This document shows, one piece after another, positions 23,487-36,147 of a stretch of DNA of 64,000 nt. The DNA lies in assembly GCF_030161615.1 (NCBI RefSeq), contig NZ_BSUN01000001.1, positions 1,240,001 through 1,304,000 of the forward strand, written 5' to 3'. The notes under the pieces were generated by a model. The model ran no database searches, was not told the DNA's origin, and saw only the letters and a program-made list of their open reading frames with translations. Origin of the DNA: Demequina litorisediminis (GTDB lineage Bacteria; Actinomycetota; Actinomycetes; Actinomycetales; Demequinaceae). A program made the position numbers and the translations under genes. The first letter of the stretch is position 1. Each line of letters opens with the position of its first letter.

Positions 23487-24599
23487 CTAGACGCCCCCGA
23501 GCAGGAAGAACGCCGTGGCCGCCGCCGCGATCACCGCGGCGCCGCCGATGAGCGCACCCACCGCGATCCTGCGGCCAAGGCGACCCGCCTGACGCTCGTG
23601 CCTGGTGCTGGTGCCGATGCGTGAATGCGAGTCACCGTCCCGGCGCAACCGCTGCGACTGCACGGGGACCGTAGAACGCACCAGGTGGCGCGGCTCCTCA
23701 CCCGCGGGCTCAGGGCTCGCATCGCGCCACTCATCCGATGGCACGTCAAGCGGCGTCGGAGCCATCCCCCACTCGGCCTGCACCTGCTGGAGCGCCTGCG
23801 CGAAAGCCAGCGCGCTGGGGTAACGGTCGCCGGGCAGGCGACGCATGCCGCCCTCCAGCACTCGCTGCAGCGAGTCGGGGATGTCCGCGCGGTCGATGCG
23901 CGTGTACTTAGCCCTCATGATGCGCTTCGCGAGTTCGGCGTCATCACGGCGGGTACCAGGGACGTCGAACGGGCTGTGCTGAGCGAGCAGCGTGTACACG
24001 GTGGCCGCGAGCGCCCACACCTCGGTCGCCACGGTGCCCGAGGTACGCCGGTCGATCACCTCGGGGGCGGACCACGGCGGGGACATCGCGATCACGTCCT
24101 CCTCGCCCTTGTCGAGCGCGGAGGCGACACCAAAGTCGGACAGCACGGGGTGACCGAACGAGGTGACGAGGATGTTGGAGGGCTTGATGTCACGGTGCAG
24201 CAGTCCCGCACGGTGCGACGTCTCGATGGCGCAGGCGATGCGCACGCCGATGGTGAGCACCTCCTCCACCGGCATCCGCTCGTGGCGGTACCGGTTGGTC
24301 AGCGAAGCGGGGCAGTACTCGGAGACCAGGTAGGGGCGACCGTCCGGCGCCACGCCTGCGTGGTAGACCGTCAGGATGCTGGGGTGCGAGCCGAGACGGG
24401 CCATGACATCGGCCTCGGACGCGAGCGCCCGCGCGGCCTGCGCGTCCTCGATGCGGCTGAGCAGCACCTTGACCGCGACGTGACGGCGAGGCATATCCTG
24501 CTGGAAGAGAAAGACGTCGGCGAAGCCGCCCGAACCCAGGGGACGCACGTAGGTGTATCCGGGCAGCACAGGGGGCTGGAGTGTCTGACGACGGGCCAC
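23487..24599 (-). CDS. Transmembrane Ser/Thr protein kinase (Hanks type, PknB-like)
   Basis: Kinase domain with Gly-loop LGSGGFADVF, Lys in HVAVKVLL, HRDIKPSN catalytic loop, SDFGVASAL and APEVIDRR. A juxtamembrane linker of ~90 residues leads to a C-terminal helix (IAVGALIGGAAVIAAAATAF) and only two or three residues outside, so there is no PASTA sensor; the giant protein encoded next may sense for it. Of the possible starts, the GTG at 24599 sits behind GGGGAGGGGAG and is preferred over an ATG at 24629. First gene of the eight-gene operon, divergent from corA across 237 bp. Confidence 0.92.
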   Translation of the reverse strand: MARRQTLQPPVLPGYTYVRPLGSGGFADVFLFQQDMPRRHVAVKVLLSRIEDAQAARALASEADVMARLGSHPSILTVYHAGVAPDGRPYLVSEYCPASLTNRYRHERMPVEEVLTIGVRIACAIETSHRAGLLHRDIKPSNILVTSFGHPVLSDFGVASALDKGEEDVIAMSPPWSAPEVIDRRTSGTVATEVWALAATVYTLLAQHSPFDVPGTRRDDAELAKRIMRAKYTRIDRADIPDSLQRVLEGGMRRLPGDRYPSALAFAQALQQVQAEWGMAPTPLDVPSDEWRDASPEPAGEEPRHLVRSTVPVQSQRLRRDGDSHSRIGTSTRHERQAGRLGRRIAVGALIGGAAVIAAAATAFFLLGGV

Positions 24600-24836
24600 G
24601 ACTCCCCTCCCCGCTCGTACTCGTGCCATCGAGACGCGGCCGGGAGGCCGCGGGAACGGGGCAACTCTAACCGAATCGAGACGAGCCGCCACCCTCCGCC
24701 CCTGGTGTGTGACGACCTACACATGCCGGACACATCGGACGCGCAAAGTACTCGCGGCCCTGGCATCGGGCATGTCCGTGGCCCGTGAGCCGACTCACGT
24801 ACAGTGCCGTTGATCGCCGTCGACAGGGAGGCCACC

Positions 24837-25905
24837 ATGCCCTCGCTCCACCGCCGCCCCTCGGGCGCCTCTGACCCGACCTCCGCCCCGGAGGCACCCA
24901 TCGTCACCTGGGAGATCGAGGACGGGCGCATCGTCCGGCGCGAAGGCGCCCTGCCGTCCATCGCCGAGGAGGCCGCGCGCCACGGCCTACTCCTGCATCT
25001 CCTCGCAGCGCCGTCACGCGAGCAGATCCAAGCACTGGCCGAATCCTGGAGCCTCCACCCGCTGCTCGAAGAGGACCTGGTGAAGGCTCACCAGCGGCCC
25101 AAGCTCGAGCGCTACGGGGACGTCCTGTTCGTGGTTGCGCGCTCGGCTCTCTATGTCGACGATCGCGAGGAGGTGGAACTCGCCGAGTTCCATGTGCTGG
25201 CGCGGCCAGGTGAGGTGGTGCTGCTGTGCCAGGACGGCCGATGGATCGACGGCAGGCCAGCGGTGGCGTTCACCGAGGCGCTGGTGGAGCGCGAGCCCGA
25301 GCGGCTCGAGATCCTCGACGACGCCTCCTTGTTGCGCTGGGGCGCGGAGGCCGTGGTCTACCGACTGCTCGACGCCATCGTGGACGGCTTCCGACCCGTG
25401 CTCGAGGGACTGACCACGGACCGCGAAGAGATCGAGCGGCAGGTCTTTACCGGTGACCCGAGTGTCGCGGAACGCATCTACCGACTCAGCCGGGAGGTCA
25501 TCGACGTCCAGCAGGCGGTTTCCTCGCTGGTGGAGGTCCTGGAGTCACTCCGAGGCGGGTTCGAGCGCCACGCGGTGAACGAGGAGCCTGCAGGCCTACC
25601 TCCAGGACGTCTCCGACCACCTCACCCGGGCCGAGTCCCGCGTCACCGCACTGCGCGACGCGCTCGCACAGATCCTGTCCGTGAACGCCACGCTCGTGGG
25701 GCAGCGACAGAACTCCGCGATGCAGAAGATCTCCGGCTGGGCCGCCATCGGACTGGCACCCACCCTGGTGGCCGGCATCTACGGGATGAACTTCGACTCC
25801 ATGCCGGAACTGCACTGGGCCTTCGGCTATCCGCTCGCGCTATGCCTCATGGTGGGACTGTCCGCGACGCTCTACGCGGTGTTCAAGAAGCACAAGTGGA
25901 TGTAG
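24837..25905 (+). CDS. corA: CorA family magnesium/divalent cation transporter
   Basis: A two-helix CorA/MIT channel of ~356 residues. The long cytoplasmic domain ends in the stalk helix. The pore signature GMNF follows helix 1 (AAIGLAPTLVAGIYGMNF), helix 2 is YPLALCLMVGLSATLYAVF, and the protein ends in the basic KKHKWM. The ATG at 24837 follows AGGGAGG. An extra C near 25588 (GAGGAGCCTGCAG, read as GAGGAGCTGCAG) breaks the frame after FERHAVNEE. It is convergent with the DUF559 gene, with a palindromic repeat between them. Confidence 0.92.
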
Positions 25906-25918
25906 CGGTCCGTGCTGT

Positions 25919-25984
25919 GCGCCCTAGTAGTCACTGAGTGCGCAGTTTCGGGCGAAAGCGAGCACTCAACGACTCGCAGGGCGC
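25919..25984. repeat. Dispersed palindromic repeat, copy 2
   Basis: 66 bp, almost identical to the copies at 27005 and 27642. Arms GCGCCCTAGTAGTCACTGAG and CTCAACGACTCGCAGGGCGC flank GTTTCGGGCGAAAGC. Its right arm encodes the last residues (RPASR) and the TGA stop of the leftward DUF559 gene, so it has been inserted at, or has replaced, the gene's 3' end. Confidence 0.85.
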
Positions 25985-26896
25985 AGGCGGCGTAGCGTCG
26001 CGGCGAGAAGATCGCGACACTCGGGTCCGCGTTCGACGATGTCCCTCCATCCGAACCGCAACACCGTGAAGCCGGCGGCGACCAGCGCGTTCTGACGAGC
26101 GCGGTCCGTCTCGCGTGCGCCACGAGTCGAGTGGTAGCGGTCGCCGTCGAGTTCGACGGCCACCATCGCTGCCCGATGCACCATGTCGACCACCACGCGT
26201 CGCCCGGACAGGTCGAGCGCCACCTGCCACTCCATGTCCCGAAACGCCGGGCCCCGAAACGTCTCATGCTTGGCCCGCACCTCCAGTGGCGAAGTCGCGC
26301 CGGTCGCGAACCAGCCGAGTACGCGCTCAAGATCCCGTCGCCCCGCCACCCGCGGCGCGACCTCGAGCTCCCGAGCGACGTCACGCCAGGTACACACGCG
26401 GGCCCACAACGCCTCCCACAGCATGTCGCGCCTCGCGTGCGCGGGTGTAGACCTCCATGCATCGACCACGGCCCGACCCGGCGTCACCGTGCCAACACCC
26501 TGTGCAAAGGCACGAACGGCAGGGACCCCACTCTGCCGCACCGTGATCCACATGGGCGGATGCAGCGTGTCTCCAGGGGCCGAGAGCAGGCTCGAAGGTT
26601 GCGGGACACGGAAGCGTAGGGGTGTGGAGGTGCAAGGCAGCCGCTCCGGTGAGGACCGCGCGTGGCGCCCAGAGTGCGATCGCTCGCGCGGTGGCGAGGG
26701 GAGCACCGACGTGCGCGCGCCCCACGTAGACACCTGGAAGAAGTCGCGTCACCTCCTCGCGCGCCACCGCGCGGTCAAGGTGACGCCGTGACCAGCGGGT
26801 CAGAATCTCCGGGCGACTGAACGCCTCCGGCGATTGGCTCAGCACCGAGGCGAGTGACGCCTCGGGTGCGACGGGAAGGGAGGTGAGGTGGCGCAT
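25966..26896 (-). CDS. DUF559 (Vsr-like endonuclease fold) protein with N-terminal winged-helix region
   Basis: About 310 residues. The N-terminal part (FSRPEILTRWSRRHLDRAVARE, then LLPGVYV) resembles the AbiEi-type winged helix common in actinobacteria. The C-terminal part is DUF559, with VALDLSGRRVVVDMVHRAAM and AVELDGDRYHS giving a PD-(D/E)XK-like Asp and Glu, and ending FTVLRFGWRDIVE. An extra C near 26590 (GAGCCTGC) splits it. The stop lies inside the palindromic repeat. The family is widespread and of uncertain role; it is not clearly part of a toxin-antitoxin pair here, because no partner gene adjoins. Confidence 0.8.
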
Positions 26897-27004
26897 CGGC
26901 CCAGTGCACTCGCAACTGCCGCCACGACCACGCTCATGCCACCGCGCTGTGGAACGGCGCGGGCGGCACGCCGCCCTGTGCACCAAGCGAACTCCCGTCG
27001 CGCC

Positions 27005-27070
27005 GCGCCCTAGGAGTCACTGGGCGCACGGTTTCGGGCGAAAGCGAGCACTCAACGACTCGCAGGGCGC
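27005..27070. repeat. Dispersed palindromic repeat, copy 3
   Basis: 66 bp with the same arms (GCGCCCTAGGAGTCACTGGG and CTCAACGACTCGCAGGGCGC). Unlike the other copies it lies between divergent genes (DUF559 and the lipoprotein), so it is not tied to termination. Confidence 0.85.
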
Positions 27071-27119
27071 TAGGTTGGGCGCGGGGACGTCGGGGGGACG
27101 GCTCCATCTGGGGGTTCCG

Positions 27120-27650
27120 ATGCCGATGGTCACTTCTCTTCGCACGGCCGGCTTCGCGGCACTTGCCCTCGGCCTTGCCGGATGCTCCGCGAACGGAGGT
27201 TCACTCGAGTTGGCGGCCGACGATGTGGCACTGTGCGCTCCCCGCACCAGCGAAGGCACCACGTACATCGGGATGCCGCTCGACAACACAGGCGATGACC
27301 CCGTGACCCTTACCGGCGTGGACTGGTCGGGCGACATGGTCGAGCACGTCGAGTTCCTGGTGGACCTCGAGGCCGAGCAGCACGACCAGATGGTGGGGAC
27401 GATGGCGTGGCCCACCGATGACCCGTGGGGTCACGAGGACGAGGTTTTGGCTCGCGCCATCCCGGTCGAGGGAGCGGTCATTCCGGCAGGGGTCACGGCG
27501 GACCTCCTGATCGCCATCAGCCCCGCGTCGGAAACGGATGATGCCGTCGTCGAGGAGACACGCGTGTCGTATGTCGAAGGACTTGGCTACACCGCAACAA
27601 GTCGCATGACGATGACCATCAGCGCCGAGACGGGGTGCGCCGCGCCCTAG
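27120..27650 (+). CDS. Secreted lipoprotein of unknown function
   Basis: 176 residues. The signal peptide MPMVTSLRTAGFAALALGLAGC ends in a lipobox (LAGC, Cys at ~22), so the mature protein is lipid-anchored outside the membrane. The rest is acidic and beta-rich (TYIGMPLDNTGDDPVTLTGVDW), like an Ig-type single domain. Only two cysteines follow. The last codons (CAAP) and the TAG stop come from the overlapping palindromic repeat. No family recognised. Confidence 0.75.
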   Translation: MPMVTSLRTAGFAALALGLAGCSANGGSLELAADDVALCAPRTSEGTTYIGMPLDNTGDDPVTLTGVDWSGDMVEHVEFLVDLEAEQHDQMVGTMAWPTDDPWGHEDEVLARAIPVEGAVIPAGVTADLLIAISPASETDDAVVEETRVSYVEGLGYTATSRMTMTISAETGCAAP

Positions 27651-27707
27651 TAGTCACTGAGTGCGCAGTTTCGGGCGAAAGCGAGCACTCAACGACTCGC
27701 AGGGCGC
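27642..27707. repeat. Dispersed palindromic repeat, copy 4
   Basis: 66 bp, near-identical to copy 2. Its left arm (GCGCCCTAG) supplies the stop codon of the lipoprotein gene, and its right end is 7 bp from the gcvP stop. It separates two convergent genes. Confidence 0.85.
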
Positions 27708-27713
27708 AGGGTT

Positions 27714-30556
<2,843 letters not shown>

Positions 30557-30663
30557 GGGGCCATTGTGGCCCATCGGGCCTGCTGAGGACAGAAGTCCAC
30601 GCGGCGTGGGCAACCACCGGCCCGTATGCCAGGATGAGGTCCACACCAGGTGGGAGGCGCACG

Positions 30664-30936
30664 ATGGAGACGCTGCTCGGGGCCGTGCTCGGCGTCATGA
30701 CGGGCATCGGCGTGGCGAGCATGCACCCCTCCATTGATCCCGGCCGTCTCCTCGCCGCCGTGGTGGGCGCCGTGGGCGGCTGGCTCGGCGCCGTGTGGTG
30801 GGGGCCGATGCTCGCGCGCCACCTCGCCGACCACTCCTTCGCCGGTGCCGCCGTGGGCGGCGCCATCGGTGGTGCGGCGCTCGCCCTCGTGGGCGGCATC
30901 GCCCTCGCGCTCTGGCGCCACAGCCAGCGCGACTGA
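30664..30936 (+). CDS. Small glycine-rich membrane protein
   Basis: 90 residues, mostly three hydrophobic helices with glycine-zipper spacing (GAVLGVMTGIG, AVVGAVGGWLGAVWWG, GAAVGGAIGGAALALVGGIA). ATG at 30664, behind AGGTGGGAGG. Divergent from gcvP and 36 bp ahead of the glycosyltransferase gene, with which it may share a message. Function unknown. Confidence 0.65.
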   Translation: METLLGAVLGVMTGIGVASMHPSIDPGRLLAAVVGAVGGWLGAVWWGPMLARHLADHSFAGAAVGGAIGGAALALVGGIALALWRHSQRD

Positions 30937-30972
30937 CGGCCGCGGCGTGGCTCGCTCACTAGGCTGTGGCGC

Positions 30973-31947
30973 GTGAAGCTCGTCGTCCAGGTGCCCTGCC
31001 TCAATGAGGAGGGCTCGCTCGCCACCGTCCTCGGATCGATCCCGTCGCGCATCGACGGCATCGACGAGATCGAGGTCATCGTGATCGACGACGGCTCGAC
31101 GGATGCCACCGCACGCATCGCCGCCGAGAACGGTGCCCACGTGATCCGCCATACCCGCACCATGGGCCTGGCCCAGTCGTTCCGCGACGGCGTCGAGGCG
31201 GCGCTCAGCCGCGGTGCGGACATCGTGGTGAACACCGATGGCGACAACCAGTACCCCCAGGAGCGCATCGGCGACCTGGTCGCCCCCATCTTGGCGGGCC
31301 GGGCCGAGATCGTCATCGGCGACCGCCAGACCCACCAGATCGCCCACTTCTCGCCGTTCAAGAAGCGCATGCAACGCTTTGGCTCATGGGTGGTCAACAA
31401 GGCGGCAGGCACCCAGTTGCCCGATGCCGCCTCCGGGTTCCGCGCCTACTCGCGGTACGCCCTGTACAAGGCTGAACGTCCTCACACGCTTCGGTACACG
31501 ATGGAGACCATCATCCAGGCGGGCGAGAAGCGCCTCGCCATCACGTCGGTGCCCATCGACACCAACCCCAAGACGCGGGAGTCCCGCCTGTTCGCCAACA
31601 TGGGCGAACACATGTGGCGCTCTGCTCAGGCGATTCTGCGCTCGTCCGTCATGTATCGCCCGTGGCCGCTGTTCGCCTCGCTTGCAGGCGTCCTCGGCAT
31701 CGTGGGCCTCATCCCGTTCGTGCGGTACGCGATCCTGGTCGCGCTCGGCAACCAGGGCAACCACCTGCAGTCGCTCATCCTGGGCACCACGCTGCTGGTC
31801 GCCGCCGCCCTGTCGGTCGCGCTCGGGGTCATCTCCGACCTCCTGAAGTCGAACCGCATCCTCAGCGAGCAGGCGCTCGAACGCGTCAAGGAACAGCAGC
31901 ACGGCCCCGCGCCATCGGCGGCCGACCGTGCGGCATCGGCCGCCTGA
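30973..31947 (+). CDS. Family 2 glycosyltransferase with two C-terminal membrane helices
   Basis: 324 residues, GTG start. The GT-A fold is clear: VVQVPCLNEEGSL, IEVIVIDDGSTDATA (nucleotide binding) and DIVVNTDGDNQYP (metal DXD region), then GDRQTH. Two helices (LFASLAGVLGIVGLIPFVRYAI and LILGTTLLVAAALSVALGVI) place it in the DPM1/GtrB-like group, which uses polyprenyl phosphate at the inner membrane. Cell-wall or glycolipid decoration is the likely role. The frame is intact. Confidence 0.88.
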   Translation: MKLVVQVPCLNEEGSLATVLGSIPSRIDGIDEIEVIVIDDGSTDATARIAAENGAHVIRHTRTMGLAQSFRDGVEAALSRGADIVVNTDGDNQYPQERIGDLVAPILAGRAEIVIGDRQTHQIAHFSPFKKRMQRFGSWVVNKAAGTQLPDAASGFRAYSRYALYKAERPHTLRYTMETIIQAGEKRLAITSVPIDTNPKTRESRLFANMGEHMWRSAQAILRSSVMYRPWPLFASLAGVLGIVGLIPFVRYAILVALGNQGNHLQSLILGTTLLVAAALSVALGVISDLLKSNRILSEQALERVKEQQHGPAPSAADRAASAA

Positions 31948-32040
31948 ACAGGACCTGCGTCCCCACGCGCGATGTGTCAGCGGCGTTAATTTTGGGAGGA
32001 ACGGACCCCACCCGAGTCCCCCGAGCCGTAGGTTGAAGCC

Positions 32041-34503
32041 GTGACCGACACCACCCCCACCATCGCCGTCCGCGACCGTGACGCCGCCGCCTTCGCGCGT
32101 GAGTTCATGCAGCAGGCTCACCTTCACGCAGGGCGTGTCCCTCGAAGGCGCGTCACTCAACGACAAGTACCAGGCGCTCGCCCGCACCGTCCGTGCGTAC
32201 CTGACCACGGACTGGCTGTCGACCATCGAGTCGCAGCGTGCGGAAGGCACCAAGCACGTCGCGTACCTCTCCGCGGAGTTCCTCCTGGGCCGCCAGGCTC
32301 GACAACAACCTGCTCGCGGCGGACCTCGGCGGCATCGCCCGCGAGGCGATGGAAACGCTAGGCCTCAGCATCGACGAGCCTGCGCGAGATGGAGGTCGAA
32401 CCCGGCCTCGGCAACGGCGGTCTTGGCCGCCTCGCCGCCTGCTTCATTGACTCGATGGCCACCGAGGACATCCCGTCCATCGGCTACGGCATCCGCTACG
32501 ACTACGGCATCTTCAAGCAGACCTTCGTCGACGGCCACCAGGTCGAGGAGGCGGACAACTGGCTGCACCTGGGCTCTCCCTGGGAGATGCCGCACCCCGA
32601 GAACGCCGTCGAGGTGGGCTTCGGCGGCCACGTCGCCACGTGGACCGATGACGCAGGCCGCGAGCACCGCCGCTGGGAGCCCGAGTGGAACGTGGTGGGC
32701 GTGCCCTACACGTACATGGTTCCCGGCTACCGCAACGGCCGCGTCAACACGCTCCGCCTGTGGAGCGCCAAGGCGACGCAGGCCTTCGACCTGAAGATCT
32801 TCAACTCCGGCGACTTCGAGGACGCGGTGCGCGCCCAGACGCGCGCCGAAACCATCTCGCAGGTGCTGTACCCCGAGGACTCGACCCCCAGGGCAAGGAA
32901 CTGCGCCTTCAGCAGCAGTACTTCTTTGTGGCGTGCTCGCTGCGCGACTACCTGGACCGCGTGCTGGCCGATGGCGCGGACCTGGCGACGCTGCCGGATC
33001 GCATCACCTTCCAGGCTCAACGACACCCACCCCGTCATCGCGGTGCCCGAGCTCCTGCGCATCCTCGTCGACGAGCGGGGCTTCGACTGGGCCGATGCCT
33101 GGGCCATCACCCAGAAGGTGTTCGCCTACACGTGTCACACGCTGCTGCCCGAGGCGCTCGAGGTGTGGCCGGTGGAGCTCCTGGGCCGTCTCCTGCCGCG
33201 TCACCTCGAGATCATCTACCGAATCAACGAGGAGTTCCTCGCGCAGGTGCGGGAGACCTTCCCCCACGAGCCGCTGCGCGAGCGCCACATGTCGATCATC
33301 GCGGAGGAGCCCGTGCGCGCCGTCCGCATGGCGTTCCTCGCGACCGTCGCGGGCTTCAAGGTCAACGGCGTGGCCGCCCTGCACTCCGAGCCTGCTCGCG
33401 GACAAGGTCCTCACCGACTTCGCCGACATGTGGCCCGAGAAGTTCACGAACGTCACCAACGGCGTCACGCCGCGCCGCTTTGTGAGGCTCGCGAACCCGT
33501 CACTGTCGGCACTCATCACCGAGGCTATCGGCGAAGGTTGGGTCGCGGACCTCGACCGTCTGCGCGGCCTTGAGCCGCTCGCGAACGACCCCGCTTTCCG
33601 CGAGCGCTTCCGCGAGATCAAGCGCAGCAACCGTGCTCGGTTTGCCGACGTGCTCGCCGCTCGCGACGGCATCGAGATCTCGCCCGACGCGATGGTCGAT
33701 GCGATGGTCAAGCGCCTTCACGAGTACAAACGCCAGTCGCTCGCCTGCTGCACATCGTGTCGCTGTACGAGCGGATCACCACGGGTCGCCTCGCGTTGGC
33801 CGATGTCACGCCGCGCACCTTCGTGTTCGGCGCCAAGGCCGCGCCCGGCTACGTGCGCGCCAAGGAGACCATCGCGCTCATCAACCACGTGGGCGCCACC
33901 ATCAACGCCGATGCGTCCCTCGAGGGCCGCCTCAAGGTCGCCTTCCCCGCCAACTACAACGTGACGCTCGCCGAGAAGGCTCATCCCGGCATCGGACCTG
34001 TCCGAGCAGATCTCGCTGGCGGGCAAGGAGGCGTCCGGAACCGGCAACATGAAGTTCGCGCTCAACGGTGCCCTCACCATCGGCACGGACGACGGCGCTA
34101 ACGTCGAGATCCGCGAGCTCGTGGGCGACGACAACTTCTTCCTGTTCGGCATGGCCGAGCCCGAGGTTGCCGCGCTCGCGACCGCCGGATACTCGCCGGA
34201 GAAGTACTACGAGGAGGACGAGGACCTGCACCGCGCCCTCAACCTGCTGATGTCCGGCAAGGCTCACCGGCGGCGAGCGCGGGTCCTTCGTGGCGTCCGT
34301 GTGCGCGTCGCTCATCGAGCGTGACCGCTTCATGGCGCTGGCGGACTTCCGGTCCTACGTGGACGCGCAGGACCGGGTCGAGGCCGCCTACCGCGACGAG
34401 GACGCGTGGACGCGTTCCGCGATCCTCAACGTGGCACGCACCGGCTTCTTCAGGCTCGGACCGCTCGATGCGGGACTACCTGGCCCGCATCTGGGGCGCG
34501 TAG
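32041..34503 (+). CDS. glgP: Glycogen/starch phosphorylase
   Basis: Releases glucose-1-phosphate from alpha-1,4-glucan using PLP. Landmarks: [87 protein letters not shown] and the PLP lysine in [16 protein letters not shown]. About 815 residues restored. It is the most damaged gene here: extra bases at AGCT near 32115, 32299, 32381, 33016, 33393, 33978, 34262 and 34452, a short C run near 32888, and a garbled site near 33743. GTG start. All landmark residues are present, so I read it as functional, not as a pseudogene. Confidence 0.93.
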
Positions 34504-34571
34504 CCCCTCCGCTTTCCGTCAAATGGATCCATGTGGTTCGCTTCAGGCGCTAACAGAGGGGAAATCCACCA

Positions 34572-34603
34572 CGTCGGCCGTCCCACATGTGGGATGGCCG
34601 ACG
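34572..34603. terminator. Near-perfect palindrome after glgP, possible terminator
   Basis: Arms CGTCGGCC-g-TCCCACA and TGTGGGA-t-GGCCGACG pair except for one position. It lies 69 bp past the glgP stop. No T-run follows; a bidirectional terminator or an operator are both possible. Confidence 0.5.
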
Positions 34604-34614
34604 CCGCCATCAGT

Positions 34615-34935
34615 GCTCGTGCCATGGTGGCACCGTGATGCGGGGAGGCGGACTAGCGCTGGAGCCAGGTGGTGGCGGATAAGCCTCGCGGTCATCGTCG
34701 CCGCATGGGCAATCGCCGGCTGCTCGGGACCCGCGCCGGGTGCGAAGACCGCGGTCGCGCGGCTCGGCTCACTCGACATCGTGCAATCCGCACCACCCGA
34801 GGGAACGCTGGTCGCCCAAGCCGACGACCTGCGCAACGACGACAGCCGGATCGGCCGCCATCCCAGTGTTGCCAGCGTGTAGGTCACGCCAGCGACGAGG
34901 AGGATCTCTACGTGGTTGTCCAGATCTATCCGTGA
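34615..34935 (+). CDS. Small lipoprotein, frame-shifted, unknown function
   Basis: From a GTG at 34615 the reading gives a basic N-terminus, a hydrophobic stretch ISLAVIVAAWAIAGC with a lipobox, and an Ala-rich mature part up to a TAG near 34880. One frame over, the text continues GHASDEEDLYVVVQIYP to a TGA at 34935, which reads like a genuine beta-strand C-terminus. A single indel near 34875 would join them into ~106 residues. No AGCT is obvious at the joint, so real decay cannot be excluded. No family recognised. Confidence 0.45.
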
Positions 34936-35126
34936 TCGGATCCCCACGCCAGGGGCTGAGCCCCTTCGCGCCCTGTCGCCAGGACGCACGGCCGTGAACC
35001 ATTGGCGCACCGCCTCTTTGACAACGCCGATGTCGTGGCAAGGAATGCATCGGCCGTCGCCGGGCGTTGACGTGGACCTGTGACGGCCCCGCCGTCGCTC
35101 GAGACACCCGACGGAAGGAGATCGCC

Positions 35127-35704
35127 ATGACCGCACTGGTTATTACGACGAACTACGGAGTCGAACAGGACGAGCCTGCTGCAGCCGCTCGCCGCGCTGA
35201 AGGCGGCGGGAGTCCCCGTCACCGTCGCGGCAAGCAAGGCTGAGCCCATCCAGACGCTGGTGGGCGACAAGGACCCGGGCGAGACGCTCGAGCCGAATCT
35301 CACCCTCGACGAGGTGGACCCCGAGGGCTACGACGTCCTGGTCATCCCTGGTGGGACCATCAATGCTGACGCGCTCCGACTCGACAAGTCAGCCGTCTCA
35401 CTAGTTTCGGTCTTCGCGAGCGCGGGGAAGACGGTCGCCGCGATCTGTCACGGCCCGTGGCTCCTCGCGGAGGCCGATGTGGCGCGCGGCAAGACCGCTA
35501 CGTCCTACCCCTCCCTCTCGACCGACCTACGCAACGCGGGAGCGACCTGGGTCGACGAGGAGCCTCAAGACGTGCGAGGCCAACGGGTGGACGCTGCTGA
35601 CGTCGCGCACGCCTGACGACCTCGACGCCTTCTCGACCGCCGTCGTCGAGGCAGGCTCGCTGACCTCAGCCCAGCCTACCGCGGTGGGTGATGGTTCACC
35701 TTAG
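35127..35704 (+). CDS. DJ-1/PfpI family protein
   Basis: About 191 residues of the class-I glutamine amidotransferase-like fold used by DJ-1/PfpI deglycases, proteases and chaperones. The nucleophile elbow is VAAICHGPWLLAEA, with Cys at about residue 101; the acidic partner is in PGGTINADALR. Strong AAGGAG Shine-Dalgarno before the ATG. Two extra bases: GAGCCTG near 35176 (EQDE|LLQPL) and GAGCCTC near 35566 (VDEE|LKTC). It stands alone, flanked by two copies of ATGGATCCATGTG. Confidence 0.88.
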
Positions 35705-35737
35705 CGCTGGGCCGAGCCACATGGATCCATGTGACGG

Positions 35738-36109
35738 TTAGTAGCCGCGGAGGCGTTCGATCTGACGCCTGTCCTTCTTGGTCGGGCGGCCCGCACCGCG
35801 ATCACGCACACCGATCGCGGCGGGCTGCTCGGCGCGCGGCAGAGGCGGCGGGCTCTGATCCTCGAAGGCCTCGGCCGCGACCGCCGCGCCCACGCGCTTC
35901 ACGAGAAGCGTGCGCACGACCGCGATTCGCTCGCGATCGCCGCCCTTGACGACCACGCGGTCCCCCACGCGCACCGTGGTCGCGGGCTTGGCGCGCTCAC
36001 CGTTGACGCGCACATGGCCTGCCTTACACGCCGCGGTGGCCTGCGACCGCGTCTTGGTCAGCCGCACGGCCCACACCCAGGCATCTACCCTCGCAGTGTC
36101 CCGTTCCAC
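35738..36109 (-). CDS. S4-domain RNA-binding protein (Hsp15-like)
   Basis: 123 residues. The N-terminal S4 motif is complete: VDAWVWAVRLTKTRSQATAACKAGHVRVNG followed by the VRVGDRVVVKG strands. A basic tail (GRPTKKDRRQIERLRGY) follows. Hsp15/RqcP-type proteins bind tRNA-charged 50S subunits in ribosome rescue; that role is inferred from the architecture. Confidence 0.87.
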   Translation of the reverse strand: MERDTARVDAWVWAVRLTKTRSQATAACKAGHVRVNGERAKPATTVRVGDRVVVKGGDRERIAVVRTLLVKRVGAAVAAEAFEDQSPPPLPRAEQPAAIGVRDRGAGRPTKKDRRQIERLRGY

Positions 36110-36147
36110 GCCACCAGGCTAGGGCCGAGCGGCCTAGGCTGGGTCCC

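Noticed and set aside
30557-30663. Glycine riboswitch before gcvP or gcvT
   Set aside because: Only 107 and 50 bp are available and I see no paired glycine aptamer core.
32041-34503. glgP and other broken genes as pseudogenes or cases of programmed frameshifting
   Set aside because: Breaks occur at the same tetramer in genes of every function, all catalytic motifs are kept, and no slippery sequence or pseudoknot is common to the sites. A read error explains them better.
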